Below the pieces are notes generated by a model, which was not told the origin of the DNA, searched no databases, and saw only the letters and a program-made list of their open reading frames with translations. From Silurus meridionalis (lineage: Eukaryota > Chordata > Actinopteri > Siluriformes > Siluridae), in NCBI RefSeq assembly GCF_014805685.1, contig NC_060906.1:16142164-16206163 (forward strand): 64,000 nucleotides of DNA, written 5' to 3'. Numbering within the stretch: position 1 is the first letter of the stretch; each line of letters opens with the position of its first letter. Positions 1 through 12,805 of the stretch are shown here, in pieces. The translations under genes and the position numbers were made by a program.

Positions 1-990
1 GTAGCAGCCAGGTGCTGCTAATCAAATTCTTTTGATTAATTGATCAATGCAACGTGTTAATACCACGCTATGGAGGAAATACATCCGCAATAATCTTGAA
101 GAAGCAATTGTTGTATAAGGCCCTTTTCAAACAATTTTAAATCTATCTTTCTTCACTGGAACACAGATTGTGCAATGCTCAGTGAAACTGCAGAAATTAC
201 CTCTTAAGAGTTACCTCTCAGACTCTACAGGCCTCAGTTAGCATGTTAACTGTCCATGTTACTAAAATTTGAAAAATTAGGCTTGTCTGGAAGGGTTGCT
301 AGGGGAAAGAATAATTTATCTAAAAAAACAATGGCAGCAGGGCTCAGGTTTTCAAAATTGCATCTGAGCAAACCACAATACTATGCTTCATGCTTGACAA
401 TAACCAAACACAAACACAAACACCTCATAGCAAGTGTCACACATGTTGGTGGAGGGGTAATGATTTGGGCTTGTGTTAAGCCACAGGACCTGAACAACTT
501 GCAGTCATTAAGTTGACCATGAACCCCAAAGTATTACCAAAGTATTCTAGAGTCAAATGTGAGGCCATCTGTCCTGCAGCTATAGCTTGGCCGAAATTGG
601 GTCATGCAACAGGACAATGGTCCCAAGTACACCAGCCAATGTACAAAAGAATGTCTGAAAAAGAATAGAATCAAAGGGGTGTAATGGCCAAACCTTAACT
701 TAAATGAAATACTGTGGCAGAACCTGAAGAGAGCTGTGCATAAACAAATGAACGCAAACCTTGTCAAGAAGAGTAAGCCAAAAATTCCTCCACAATAATG
801 TGAGTGACGAAGTCATACAAAACACAATTAATTCGTTATTAATGATAAAGGTGGTTCTACAAGCTACTGGAATTTTAAGGTGTACTTACTTTTTACACAC
901 GGTTTTTCCATTCCTGCTTGATTTTTGTAAAAAAAGAAAAAATAAAAAAAGACGTGTAATATGTTATGTGCTTTTGTTTATCTGAGGCTA
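1..990 (+). mobile_element. Tc1-like transposon relic (lineage A), cut by the left window edge
   Basis: This is an old Tc1/mariner-superfamily DNA transposon. The left part (about 1-60) matches the leader that precedes the transposase in a very common fish Tc1 lineage. The right part, around 880-920, is the usual end where a tail reading like GTGTACTTACTTTTTACAC follows the gene. The 5' inverted repeat must lie outside the window, so the element is seen only in part. The internal gene is broken (see the pseudogene entry), so the element cannot supply its own transposase. The lineage assignment comes from recognising protein segments and flanking sequence, not from a database search. Confidence 0.85.
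85..869 (+). pseudogene. Tc1-like transposase pseudogene (lineage A)
   Basis: This is the remnant of a DDE transposase that would bind the element's inverted repeats and cut and paste it at TA sites. The longest open piece (256-516) carries the recognisable stretches GLSGRVAR, LSKKTMAAGLRFSKLHLSKP and HKHLIASVTHVGGGVMIWAC. Further segments follow in other frames: a QQDNG-type second catalytic aspartate region near 610-640, the LKRAVHKQM region near 725-750 and the final GGSTSY-like end near 850-869, where the stop codon has mutated. The segment around the first catalytic Asp (normally after PQDFW) is missing between LSKP and HKHKH, and several frameshifts and stops are present. It is clearly non-functional. 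Start and end are approximate. Confidence 0.85.
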
Positions 991-1008
991 TAATTAATTA
1001 AATTAAAT

Positions 1009-1110
1009 TACATTTATTTTTATTTGTATAGTGCCTTTAATAATGAACATTGTCTCAAAGCAGCTTACCAGAGATAAAGCGGTTATAAAAGAATGTATAA
1101 GTTTGTCCCA
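1009..1110. repeat. Fragment of a dispersed fish repeat (related to 9885-10110)
   Basis: The phrase 'TTATTTGTATAGTGCCTTTA...ACATTGTCTCAAAGCAGCTT' is the start of a widespread fish interspersed repeat. A longer piece of the same repeat lies at 9885-10110, where the shared words ACATTGTCT and AAAGCAGCTT recur in the same order. Class is not resolved. Confidence 0.55.
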
Positions 1111-1205
1111 AATTTTCTTAATCCTAAGACCTGACAAAGACCTTTTATTATGTCCTGATACATAGAACCATAGAATTCAGAGGGTGTACTTTCATTTTCA
1201 CGACT

Positions 1206-1242
1206 GTGTTTCTCTTTCTCTCTCTTTCTCTTTCTCTCTATT
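1206..1242. repeat. (CT)n-rich low-complexity tract
   Basis: An imperfect TCTCTTTCTC tract sits directly before the left end of the next Tc1 element. It is simple sequence only. Confidence 0.85.
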
Positions 1243-1254
1243 TCAGTTCATGTA

Positions 1255-1468
1255 CAGTATCTCACAAAAGTGAGTACAACCCTCAGATTTCAGCAACCTT
1301 TTTATTGTATATTCTCAAGGTACAATACTGTAGAAATAAAACTTGGATATGTTTATAATAGTCAATGTGCTGCTTGTATAGTAGTACAGATTTCCTTTCC
1401 TCTGAAAATAACCTCAAGATACAGACATTATTGTCAAAATAGCTGCCAACAAAAGTGAAGACACCCTT
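1255..1468. repeat. Left inverted repeat of Tc1 lineage B, with inner direct repeat
   Basis: The outer motif CACAAAAGTGAGTACAACCC is at 1263-1282 and the inner motif CAACAAAAGTGAAGACACCC at about 1448-1467. The intervening sequence aligns with the reverse complement of 2508-2714, including shared words such as GTCAATGTGC and TCCTCTGAAAATAAC. Confidence 0.85.
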
Positions 1469-1498
1469 AGTAAACATGTCAAAACTGTGTCTAAAGTG

Positions 1499-2337
1499 TC
1501 AATATTGTGTCTGAGCACCATTTTTATGTAGCAATGCCTTATTCCTCCTGGGCATGAAATTCACCAGAGCTGCACAGGTTGTTGCTGGGATCCTCTTCCA
1601 CTCCTCCATAATGACATCACGGAGCTGCTGAATGTTAGACACATGGTGCTTCTCAACCTTCCACTTGAGGATGCCCCACCGATGCTCCACAGGTCTGAAG
1701 ACATACTTGGCCACTCCATCACCTTCAGCTTGCTCAGCAAGGCAGTTGTCATTTTGGCAGTGTGTTTGGGGTCATTATTATGCTGGAAAACCACCGTTCA
1801 GCCCAGTTTTTGAGGGGAGAACGTCATGTTCTGCGATAGAATGTCACAGTAAATGTTGGAATCCATGTTTTCCTCAATGAACCGCAGCTCCCCAGTACCA
1901 GCAGCACTCATGCAGCCCAGACCATGATGCTACCACCACCATGCTTAACTATAGGCAAGACACAATTTTCTTCAGAAGAGGCTTCCTTCTGGGACGACAG
2001 CCATGCAAACCGACTGGCTGTCCTCCCAGTGCCTGCAGTGTGTGGTGTTTGGTCTGAGCACTAACAAGTGGACCTTCCGATTCTGCAACCGCTAAAGCAA
2101 AGCTGGCAGCACTCATGTGTCCGTTTTTTGACGCCAGCTTCTGCACCTGCACACAGCACAAGGACTCAACTTCTGTTTGAAGTGTTCCAAGTGAAACCTG
2201 TCTTGGAAAACCTTTGTATGACCCTTGCCACTGTATAGTATCTCAGTTTCAGGGTGTTACCAATCTTCTTATTTTTGTGGAGAGCAACAATTCTTATTCT
2301 TAAATCCTCAGAGAATTCTTTGTCATGAGGTGCCATG
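1499..2337 (-). pseudogene. Tc1-like transposase pseudogene (lineage B)
   Basis: Read from an ATG at 2337 downwards, the N-terminal part gives a MAPHDKEFSEDLRIRIVALH start, a typical Tc1 paired-type DNA-binding domain. It continues with VQKLASKNGHMSAAS and GLHGCRPRRKPLL, then jumps straight to a segment just before the KHGGGS-like motif. The block holding the first catalytic Asp is deleted. The second catalytic region survives as [12 protein letters not shown]. The third survives in another frame as PVEHRWGIL (usually NPIEHLWGIL), so a small deletion also shifted the frame between D and E. The C-terminus ends PRRNKALLHKNGAQTQY with its stop at 1499-1501. It is non-functional. Confidence 0.88.
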
Positions 2338-2507
2338 TTAAACATCCAGTGTTCAGTTTGAGAGAATTTTACTCAAAGCACCAACTTTTAACTGCTCTAA
2401 TACAACATACATACATTTCCATGGTCCTGTCAAGCAGAACAAAACACGAACATGATGTACAGGACATGTGGCTTTACACGGTTAAAAGATGTACAGCTGT
2501 TATCATT

Positions 2508-2714
2508 TAGGGTGTACTCACTTATGTTGCCAGCTACTTCGACAATAATGGTTGTATGTTGAGTTATTTTCAGAGGACAGTAAATCTATACTGCTATACA
2601 ACCTGCACATTGACTACTGTAAAATAAGTTTCATTTCTATGAATTGTCCCTTCAAAAGAAATACTAAAATGGTTGCTGAAATGTGAGGGGTGTACTCACT
2701 TTTGTGAGATACCG
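2508..2714. repeat. Right inverted repeat of Tc1 lineage B
   Basis: The outer core GGGGTGTACTCACTTTTGTG ends near 2706, and the inner core AGGGTGTACTCACTTATGTT begins near 2511. This is the reverse complement of 1255-1468 with scattered differences. Confidence 0.85.
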
Positions 2715-2718
2715 TATA

Positions 2719-2768
2719 TGTGTACTGTATATGTGTGTGTGTGTGTCTGTGTGTGTGTGTGTGTGTGC
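2719..2768. repeat. (TG)n microsatellite
   Basis: An interrupted GTGTGT tract lies immediately outside the right end of the Tc1 element. Confidence 0.95.
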
Positions 2769-4499
2769 CCCCACTTAATTGCTAGGAGACAGAAGCTGAA
2801 AGAGACTGGCAGGGTTCCCTGTTAACAAGGCTTTGACAGAGAGGCAGCAGCATGACACTGAGCAGCACAGACGACTCTTTTTCACTGCAGAGATTTGTGA
2901 AACTGAAACTGCAGGCAAGCTCTTGTCATGCACTATAGACTCCTAATGCAAATGTGGACTGATAGCAGCATGACTTTGGCTTCACATAGCAGGCTGACTG
3001 CCCTTTTTAGAGATTGAAAAAGAATTGCACGGGTCATCTTGGGTCTCTCTGTGTCTCCTCGTTTAGTAGACATTGTAACTTAATCCAATCTGACTCTAAA
3101 ACCCTGTAGCATTATTGACTTTAATTATTTCTAATCATATGCATTATCTATTACTCATTCCAACCACTTAGTTAGTTAATGGATCTTTTGTTTCTTTTAC
3201 AATAGAAGTGGCATGAGAATACAGAGACTTATAAAGAGGCTGTCAGTCAATGCATGCAATCATCTCTTTGCATGTAGTTCAACATCAAATTAGAGCCAAA
3301 CCAAGCACAAGACCTCAGGGCTAGACTGAGCTGCATCGAGCTAAGAACTATCACGTTTAATTCAAACACTGTCTTGCAGCCACTTCTCACAATGTCTGAC
3401 GTCTCTAATGCCACAATGTCAAAAAAAAGATTTTGACTATTCAATCAGTTTATCAAGCGGATTTGCACTGCTCTTGACAGTAGTGTTGACATTTGAGGTT
3501 GAATATAAAAACAAAGAATCTGAGGAAATAATAAATGGAAGCATTTTCCCCTAATAAAAAGACCTATACGTGGCCGTGGAACACATTTTCATTACTCAGA
3601 GCCTTGAGACTTTACCAGTGTCATGCTTTTCCAAGGTCAGTAGACACATAATAGGCTATTACTCCATGTGTGCGTCTTTATTTGTTGGAGGGGTGGCCTC
3701 TGGTTTGGCTCATGGTCAAAAGCCAAACAATATGGATGAGTCAGGTAATGACAAGCAGAGTGTGGAATTTAGAAACTCAGACTCCTGATCGATGGCAGCA
3801 GCACCAGACAATGCCAGACCCAGTGGCCTGCTGCAGGCATGAGCTATGAACAGAACACAACACTCCTATATCTGTATGAACTGAACCCCAGGCTAACTCG
3901 ATGTCTTTGTTACCTTAACTTGAGTCAGCTACACATCTCCGTTTTCACCACTAATAAACTGTAACTGAGAAGTCCCGGCATGCTTCTGAGAAGCGGAAGT
4001 GTGGCATTGTCGAATACCTTCTATTCAATTATTAATGCAGTGCCCCTTGGCCAGAACTAGCAGGGGTGTCTCTTCAAAGCATGGGCAGGGTCGTGATGGA
4101 TACTGTTTCCCAGATTGCAGGGCCAGTGTTCAAAAGAAAGAGAGACAACCGGTTCCTCTCTAACCCACACTCCCTCTCTTCCTCTCTGTCTCTTTTTCCG
4201 TGCAATGTCTAGTCACTTTGGGGGTCAGTCCATTTTAGACAGCAATATGATCACATTTGGCCCCATATAAATATGTTTTACAGTAAAAAAGAAAACATTA
4301 GTCAGCAAATTGTGTGCAAAATGATTGTCCAATCAGATTATAGACTGCAGTACATTTGCCCTTGTATGGTTTTAGTTTTTTTTTTTTTTTTGCACAAGAT
4401 TTAGTGTTGTGTAAGTTGTGTTGTGTTTAGTGTAGTGTGCAAATAAAAATAGATAAAGATATTTATTTGTCAAATTATGCTTTACAACAAGCTTAAATT
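2769..4499. other. Gene-free stretch, no recognised element
   Basis: Mixed-composition sequence with no reading frame resembling a known protein and no repeat family that I recognise. It includes a pure T run near 4377-4391. Small open frames at 3247-3444 and 3570-3788 have no recognisable domain and look fortuitous. Confidence 0.6.
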
Positions 4500-4687
4500 G
4501 TTTTCATTGCATATTTCAATTTGTTTGGAAGTTGGGGTCAGAGCACAGGGCCAGCCAGGAGGATACATGGCCCCTGGAGCAGAGCTAGTTAATGTGTTTG
4601 CTCAACAGCTCAACAGTGGTCACTTGGCAGCGACCTGGTCTTCTGATTTGTAACTCAGAGCCTGAACCATAGAGTAACCACTGCCCT
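4500..4687 (-). mobile_element. tRNA-derived SINE (family 1), minus strand
   Basis: On the minus strand this reads GGGCAGTGGTTACTCTATGG, a tRNA-like head, followed by TGTTGAGCTGTTGAGCAA, CTCTGCTCCAGGGGCC, CTGACCCCAACTTC-like and a tail ending in GCAATGAAAACAATT. The same body is present on the plus strand at 10376-10562 (shared order: GTTGGGCCCTTGAG, CTGACCC, GAATTTCACTGTGC-type tail). Such elements are Pol III transcripts copied by LINE machinery. This copy is diverged, including in the promoter boxes. Confidence 0.75.
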
Positions 4688-4727
4688 TAAAAATAAATAA
4701 ATAAATAAACAACCGAATAAACTTCTT

Positions 4728-4836
4728 TAATGATCTTCGGTAACCACTTTATCCTGCTCAGGGTTGTGGTGGATCTGGAGCTTATCCCAGGAACACTTAA
4801 TGTGAGGCAGCCTGGCTGGGATGGCAGTCTTTTGCA
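4728..4836 (-). mobile_element. Fragment of SINE family 2
   Basis: The words ACTTTATCCTGCTCAGGGTT, GTGGATCTGGAGCTTATCCC and AGGAACACTTAATGTGAGGC in this order are the tail portion of a very common fish SINE. The neighbouring portion of that SINE is present separately at 47074-47340. The piece ends where the (CA)n tract begins; (CA)n is also usual at this point in full copies. Confidence 0.65.
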
Positions 4837-4861
4837 GAGTAGTAAAACAACAATAATAATA

Positions 4862-6178
<1,317 letters not shown>

Positions 6179-6202
<24 letters not shown>
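6179..6202. repeat. (AT)n microsatellite at the eroded Tc1 end
   Basis: A pure AT run stands where the right terminal repeat of the lineage C Tc1 would be expected. Confidence 0.95.
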
Positions 6203-8099
6203 CTTTTGTGGAAAAGGTAGGGCAGTGTATGGAAAGTGTGTCTGCTTTTTTATTTGCATACCAAATCCAGCAGCCTAAACTGACGGCAGGCCATTTTACT
6301 GAGAACAACACTTCAGAAACACCTAAAGCAAGACAGTCCACTCAGCACCCAAGCAACAGTAGGGGGAGACAGAATCTTGAAGTCTTAACCCATTCTCCTC
6401 CAGTATTAACTGTTGCCTTGCAATTCTAGGCAGCTTTATTTCCATACTTTGCCCGCATCATATTAAATCAAATAGATGGTTGCAAACTCAGGGCACTTGA
6501 AAGATTCATTCTCTTTCTCTGTCTTTCTGCCTCCATTTTCCCAGATTCCTGAAGTGCTACTCTAGGGGCATATTGAGAACTACAGCATGCCAAGCCCCAA
6601 ATCCCTGCTGAGACTGCACACACCATGTTTACCTCAGTAATTCTGTTAAATATAGTGAAGTCCCTGCCTATGAATATGTGTGTGGAGATTGCCTTACCTT
6701 AAGGTGTTAGGCAGAAACTACACGCTTAATACTGGTGTGGAATTTGTTTTTATATAGTGTAATTGTTTTTAAGTTAAATCCCACCGCTTTGCAATTTCAT
6801 GTGCTGTAGCCACAGAGACACTATGCTAATAGGGATTGAGGAAACTTACCTAACAACAACATTCAAAGCTTTAATTATGTTCAAGTTCCATTAGCAGGAT
6901 TCCATAATTGTTTCCATATTCAAAGACTGGTTGTGCTAAAACTGAAGAATTGGATGAAATGAATTTTCCCTGGGTTTTAATGAGCCAGACATAAATGGAA
7001 AACTCAGAAGGGACAATATCATCTCTCCAGAAATAGAAGTGCATCTGTCTGTAGCTGCTTCAGTTTGGATGCTAGTTGGGAAGTTGTGGCTTCATTTCGG
7101 GGAACTGACTGCTTACCTATTGATCATGGAAACAAGAGAACACTGACAAGTTCATTGCAGACGGCAAAGCTGACCAAAACATGAAAAGTTTCTGCACTTT
7201 GGAGTACTGTTACAGGCTTAAAGGCACTTTGAGCACATGGGCTACCATCAAGTGGGAGGAGAGCTTTGTCATAGAGTCATGTGAGTTTACTGTTGGTATT
7301 GCTTAGGATCATGCTAAAGGGCCACTTTGGGCTCAACTGTAGTTGTGAAATCAGTTTGGACAAAATTACACTACAAGAATATCACTGTATATCAAAAGTG
7401 CAGTTACAGTAAGAGAAGTATATTACATTATTATGTCTGGTAATTTTATACATTTTCTTGTCATGACAACTGCAGAGTTGCATACTAACTACACATTGTT
7501 GTGCATGCTGAACCTGATGAACCGTTTTCAAAAAAACTTTGTAAGGACTTAATTTACACACAAAGTTAAGTCAGTCTGTCTGCTTAATCAGACTACCAAA
7601 CCACAGATCAGACAATAAAAATAAACCCTGTAAGCTAAATTGTATCTATTAATGAAAGGAAGGATTGGCAATTTTCCTTCAGGGCCAGAGGGTTTAGATT
7701 ATGAGGGTATATTTTTAACAGAAGGAATAAATCTAGGTTAGCATGTGCATTTGGGAACAGTTTGCCAATTATGTTACATTCATCCCTATCCATAGAAATG
7801 TCCTTCATCTGCTGTCTATTAAAGTGCCATGACTTTGTTGAATACCACAAGTTTATACTTTACCAGTGTAGTGCTGGATAAATGTTAGGTTGTCTACAGG
7901 GCAAGTACGACCTTGTGCTGCCTAGTCCCTTTTTTTAGCTGTAGAAACTGACCAGGCTAAAAGTGGTAGCTATTGTAACATAATAAAATGTGGGAAATTA
8001 GCTGGAAAAGAAAGTAATAAGTCAAGACTTGTCCACAGGTGGCTTATTTTGCTTAGATTGATTAGTATTCACACATACCGGCATGCGTCTGAAAAGTCA
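6203..8099. other. Gene-free stretch, nothing recognised
   Basis: Unique-looking, moderately AT-rich sequence. Short open frames at 6208-6429 and 7635-7850 carry no recognisable domain. No repeat boundaries or RNA genes seen. Confidence 0.55.
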
Positions 8100-8803
8100 T
8101 ATTTTCAGTACAATCCTTGATTACTGTACATAAGTAGATTTTTCGTACTTTACTTTTTTTTTTGGAACTTTTTACTTTCACTCATTAAATTGTTTTACAC
8201 AAATATCTGTACTTTCTACTTCTTACATTTTTAAACCAGGCTCGTTACTTTAGTTTTAATTTATTTCGTGATTTTCATCGCTATTTTCATCTCATCAAGT
8301 TTCTTGTAATTGCATGACTTTTTCAACCAACCACTGGTGTATCATTTCCTGGTTATTATGCACCACAGACATAGGTTAGCCTTTGAAGCTAACAACAAGC
8401 AAGGCAGGAGGCAACAAGAAGTTTGGGGCTAATGTGGATGGGACAGAGGGGGAGTCTGTTATGTAAACATAACTGAGAACAGAGACATTCCTGATCATCA
8501 TCTTTTCTTTGTTTGTGTTCTATATGGTGGTTGTTCAGCCTGGATACATTTATGAGATAACAACATTTTAAATTATTTTGTATTAATATATTAATATGAT
8601 ATGAGGTGCAGTTAACAGCGTGACACTAAAACAGGGAGTAGTAATGGTTACTTTTACTTACAGTAAGTACATGTCAGAGCCCAAACTTTTTTATTTTACA
8701 TAGAGTGAAAAAGTGTAGTCAGTACTTTTATCAGAGTCTTTTAAAACATAGGAATCTGTACTTCTACTTGAGTGAAGGATGTGTGCACTTTTGCCATCTT
8801 TGG
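8100..8803. repeat. Interspersed repeat copy 1 (uninterrupted relative of 37311-38460)
   Basis: From about 8330 onward this segment aligns with 37340-38450. Shared words in the same order include AAGGCAGGAGGCAACAAGAA (one change in the other copy), TTCTATATGGTGGTTGTTCA, CAGCCTGGATACATT, GTGTGACACTAAA, GTAGTAATGG and AGAGTCTTTTAAAACAT. The outer parts are made of the fish-repeat style 'ACTTCTACTTGAGTGAAGG...CCATCTTTGG', typical of small non-autonomous DNA elements in teleosts. This copy lacks the 695-bp insertion found in the other copy, so it represents the pre-insertion state. Exact termini are uncertain. Confidence 0.65.
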
Positions 8804-9884
8804 TTCATGCTAATTAATCCAAATAAAAATGATTTTACAGGTAACCAGATAGCTCCTGACAGATATGTTTAGTGGGATGCAGCATCAGCTTGTTCTATAA
8901 TAACAGCACTGAAATGTCACCAATGTGTGGTACATACATTTAAAACATTTAAAGGAGTATATTTATTTTAGCTTTATGGTTGTTAAACCTACATAATATA
9001 TCCACCCTTGCTCCTCACTTTAGAAGACTAAACAGTCACAGTAATCTTTGCTTTATTTCACCAAATATTTACAGGATTCATTATGGTATACTAATAAACA
9101 TGGTAGGAATATTGCTATTACACAATATTTATTTCACAATAAAAAGTTAGGAATGCATTATCCCCTAAGCATAATTCAGATAATATACTGTGTAAAGATA
9201 ATTGAGCATTCAGTTGCCTGTTGACTCCTGTATATTACAATATGTCCCTCTCTTGAACTGTAGAGCTTTGATGCATGCTCTGGTCTGCTTTCTTTCCTGC
9301 AGGTCTGAAATGTGGGAGATAAATAGCTCTAGCCTCACTTTAATAATCTCACAGTGGGAGGGCTGAAGCTGATGGGCATCTTAGTGCTATTCTACGGCCC
9401 TTTTCACCCTCCAGGAAGCAAGTGTCCAATTTTTTCAAGGTCTGGCATGCTTAATGGCATGGAGACAATATTAAACAATTTGCCTCAGAAATCCAAGGTG
9501 TATGGATAGCTGGGGAAGGGGGTGCTTAAAGGCAGTAATGAGAGTAGTTACATTAATCTTAGTGCTGCTTATTTCTCCAGCACAGCCTTAATGAGGAGAG
9601 GCCAAATACCATGCTGACATACATGTTACATACAACTGGGAATATTTACTTTCAGTAAAGAGTCACACATGCACACACACTCAAATAACTAGTTTACAGA
9701 CACGAGTCACACTGTTGCAACAGAAACAACTTACACTGAGTATATTTAGTCTATGTAATAATGAAAAATAGTTGAAATATTTTTGTGCATATTCTGTATA
9801 CCTACAATATCTATTATGCACACTACATACATTTTTTATGTGATGTTTAAAAAGTGCTCTTCTGATTACAAAGATTAAGTCAAG
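8804..9884. other. Gene-free stretch, nothing recognised
   Basis: No coding potential, RNA gene or repeat family recognised. The sequence is AT-rich up to about 9250 and of more mixed composition at 9290-9620. Confidence 0.55.
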
Positions 9885-10110
9885 TCAGGTACAAGTCAAT
9901 ACACACAATAGACATTGTCTAAAAGCAGCTTTACAGAATTTAACAGTTAAGGTGAATGATGTGTATTTATCCCTGATGAGCAGCCATGGCAACTGTGGCA
10001 AGGAAAAATTCACTTAGATGTTATAAGGAAGAAACCTTGAGAGGAACCAGACTCAAAGGGGGAACCCATCCTCATTTGGATGATATTAAGAGTGTGATAA
10101 GATTATTACT
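9885..10110. repeat. Dispersed fish repeat
   Basis: The segment contains the characteristic run ACATTGTCT, AAAGCAGCTTTACAGAATTT, ATTTATCCCTGATGAGCA, GGCAAGGAAAAA, GAAGAAACCTTGAGAGGAAC and CATCCTCATTTGGATGATA. This is a common fish interspersed repeat that I recognise from many teleost genomes, though I cannot place it in a class. A shorter piece of it is at 1009-1110. Confidence 0.65.
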
Positions 10111-10375
10111 CGTCTCACATTTATAACAGTGACTTTCCCATTACTTCCATAAAAATGTTATTGGGGAGGAATTTTATTAGCTCAGTAAAATAGGCTCAAT
10201 GGATTTGCATCTGCAATGCCTAATATGTAAATTATTAAGGCATAATACCTGAAAAATAAACTTGGTAGCAACTTAAACTTGGTCATTTTAGTAATAAAAT
10301 TAAGCTTAAATTTTATTAGCCCATATTTTCACTGGCTTGGCTACTGCTATATAAGATAGGGATAGAATAGAACTA

Positions 10376-10562
10376 GGGGAGGTGGTAGCTCAGTGGTTAA
10401 AGCTCTGGGTTACTGATCAGAATATTGCAGCTCAACCCCTAGCACTGCCAAGGTGCTGCTGTTGGGCCCTTGAGAAAGGCCCTTAACCTAATCATGGCTC
10501 TGACCCTAACAATCAGGCATATGCAAAAAAAAAAAAAAAAGAATTTCACTGTGCTCTAATGA
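10376..10562 (+). mobile_element. tRNA-derived SINE (family 1), plus strand
   Basis: The head reads GGGGAGGTGGTAGCTCAGTG. The Pol III box A lies at 10386-10396 (TAGCTCAGTGG), and a decayed box B lies near 10427-10439 (CAGCTCAACCCC, expected GGTTCAARCCCC). The body has GTTGGGCCCTTGAG, AAGGCCCTTAACC and CTCTGACCCTAAC, then a 16-base A run and the tail GAATTTCACTGTGCTCTAAT. The order and words match a well-known fish SINE. No clear target duplication could be seen. The minus-strand copy at 4500-4687 belongs to the same family. Confidence 0.88.
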
Positions 10563-10896
10563 AACTAAGGCATACTCAATTTTAGCAGATTAATGGCTAT
10601 GTTAGCAAAATCAAATATTATTTCTATAATTGCCAAATTTTAAATACATTTTGAAAATATGAAGATGCATATGTCAGATAACATGACTCAACTCAACAAC
10701 TCAAACCTCTGTCTCTGTGACAAATGTGTGCTAGATTGACTAGCTATCTAATCCTACATTTAATATGAATCAATATTAATCAAAGAAATGCTGTTAAACT
10801 TTTTTTATAGCTCATTATTAACGTTTAATAAAACATCTTTATTTTCAGGGCCAGTCACTGTTTACTGAATAGAGAGCAGGATGACTCACAGTCACT

Positions 10897-10937
<41 letters not shown>

Positions 10938-11878
10938 CAAGTCTCCATAAGCGATCACAGTGGATGATCTTTCACAATTAGTGATGCTGAAATTTCTCAA
11001 ATCTCTAACTGTCATAGTTCAAGCGTAATTGACACCTCAAGCCTAGCTTTTGTCTACTGTAATATGACATAGTGTACTTCTACTGTATTAAATGAGCAAT
11101 ACATACTGTGTAGTACTATTAAACAGTATGCATTGCATAATATATTGTACTACCAAAAGTGTTTACACTGGTACATTTGAGTGTTTAATGTTGTGTAGTT
11201 TCAAAGTCTGATGTTGTAGTTGAACAAGTTCATTTGCATAAAAAAAAAATAGATTGGGTGAGTTTCTGTGGAAATCAATTCCAATGTAATATTATAAACC
11301 ATTTTGTTGGTAAAACTATTCATAGATTGCTACATTAGGACGTTCTGATTTTTATCCAAAACATTTATTCACAGTAAATGAATCACGGACGTCCTGCTGC
11401 ACTGGAAACATATACAGATAATGCATGAGAGGAACAATTGCTATCTTTCTCATTAACCCTATCAGGAATTCATTTTTCTATTCATTTTGGCCTGACCTTT
11501 CCATTGTATGAAAATGAAAAAAAAATGAATGTGAGGCAGTTTAAATTATTATTTTACACAGTGAGTCCATACAGTGACAGTGGCTAGAATGTAATAGAAC
11601 TGCATCCTAATGTTATGGGACATCTGTCTCGTCAAATGTGAAAGGGTAAAAGGTTCATGGTCTCTCCCTTTCTGGCTGCATTAGTGTCTGTTTCTCTGTG
11701 TGTGTGTGTGAGTGTGTGTGAGAGTGAAAAAGAGTTTCTTAAGGAGCATGGGACTAATGATAGCTCGATTATGGGCTCATGTCCATTACGCAAGAACATT
11801 TTATAGGTGTCTACAGCTGGGACCCAACCATTAACATGCTGCTATTTGTACTCTCTTAATGCTGATGCATGGCTCTTG

Positions 11879-11913
<35 letters not shown>

Positions 11914-12805
11914 GTGCAAGCTGCAGAGATGAGGATCAAGTGCTTTTTAATCATCTCAGAATGTTAAATGGAAAACAAATTCAGGCATTATTTTTTCATC
12001 TGGAATAACATCTGTTCTTTGAGGTCTGACTAATGGTGAGAATGAATAAAAAAAAAAAAAGAAAACGACCCATTTAGGCAGGGAGTGATATGCAGTCAGA
12101 CTTTTTGGCATAGCGGTGATGCGGGTGAAGCCCAGGAAGTGCTCCTGCACAGCTTGGATGAGGTCATTTCCTTATCAACTCGCCTGACCCTATTTCTGTA
12201 TGCAGGCTTCATTAACCATTTCAGCATGGGATAAAACTTCTGAACAGTTCTGGGATCAAGAGTAATGCTTTTATTTCTTTAGTTTCTAGTGTTATGGAAC
12301 TAAAGATACTGTCAGATCTTTCTAATAAGATTGATTGATTGATATTTAATGATGAATTTATGAGTCTGTATACTGTATAATATATTGGGAAGTCATTAAC
12401 CTCAGTGATGAAAAGATAAAGCCAGAGGATCCCTTTACACTGGGGGCTGGACAGAACGGGTGTGGTGCCCCCCAGGGTCCTTTAGTGCCAGGCAACACAT
12501 GGGCCCCAGATAACATGAGGTGCTGTTTGGATTAGGGGTGTGACGAAAAAGGGAAGCTCCAGAGGCTCAGACAAAATGAGTGCTGCATGATGGGGCTCTG
12601 CCAAGGAGATAATCACTTTTCCTACCCTCATGTTATTCGGATACACCCTAAGGGTTCAATCGAGATAGTAAGCACCACATCACACATGCAAGACGAACAG
12701 CGAGAGTGTAATACAGCATATATGGTTTAAATTTGCTTTTGCTTTGCACATCTCAATGTGGGATGCCAACTCTGAGATTGATTTTGTAAATGTACTGACA
12801 GTAGG
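10563..12805. other. Gene-free stretch with simple repeats only
   Basis: No genes or repeat families recognised. It holds a hexanucleotide array (10897-10938) and two interrupted (TG)n tracts near 11694-11725 and 11877-11917. The block 12430-12650 is richer in G+C than its surroundings and has no repeat signature. Confidence 0.55.
10897..10938. repeat. (GGCACA)n hexanucleotide tandem repeat
   Basis: About seven perfect units of GGCACA in a row, a minisatellite-like tract in otherwise unique sequence. Confidence 0.95.

Larger units (their letters stand above)
1255..2714 (-). mobile_element. Tc1-like transposon with both ends (lineage B, IR/DR type)
   Basis: The element is complete at both ends. 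The left end begins CAGTATCTCACAAAAGTGAG and the right end is its reverse complement with one change near the tip. Each end is flanked by TA (1253-1254 and 2715-2716), the target duplicated by all Tc1/mariner elements. The inverted repeats are long, about 210 bp, and each holds an outer and an inner copy of a core like ACAAAAGTGA...ACACC, which is the IR/DR layout known from Sleeping Beauty-type fish transposons. Total length is 1460 bp, shorter than a full member because the transposase gene has an internal deletion. The gene reads on the minus strand. It could be moved only if a related transposase recognised its ends. Confidence 0.92.
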
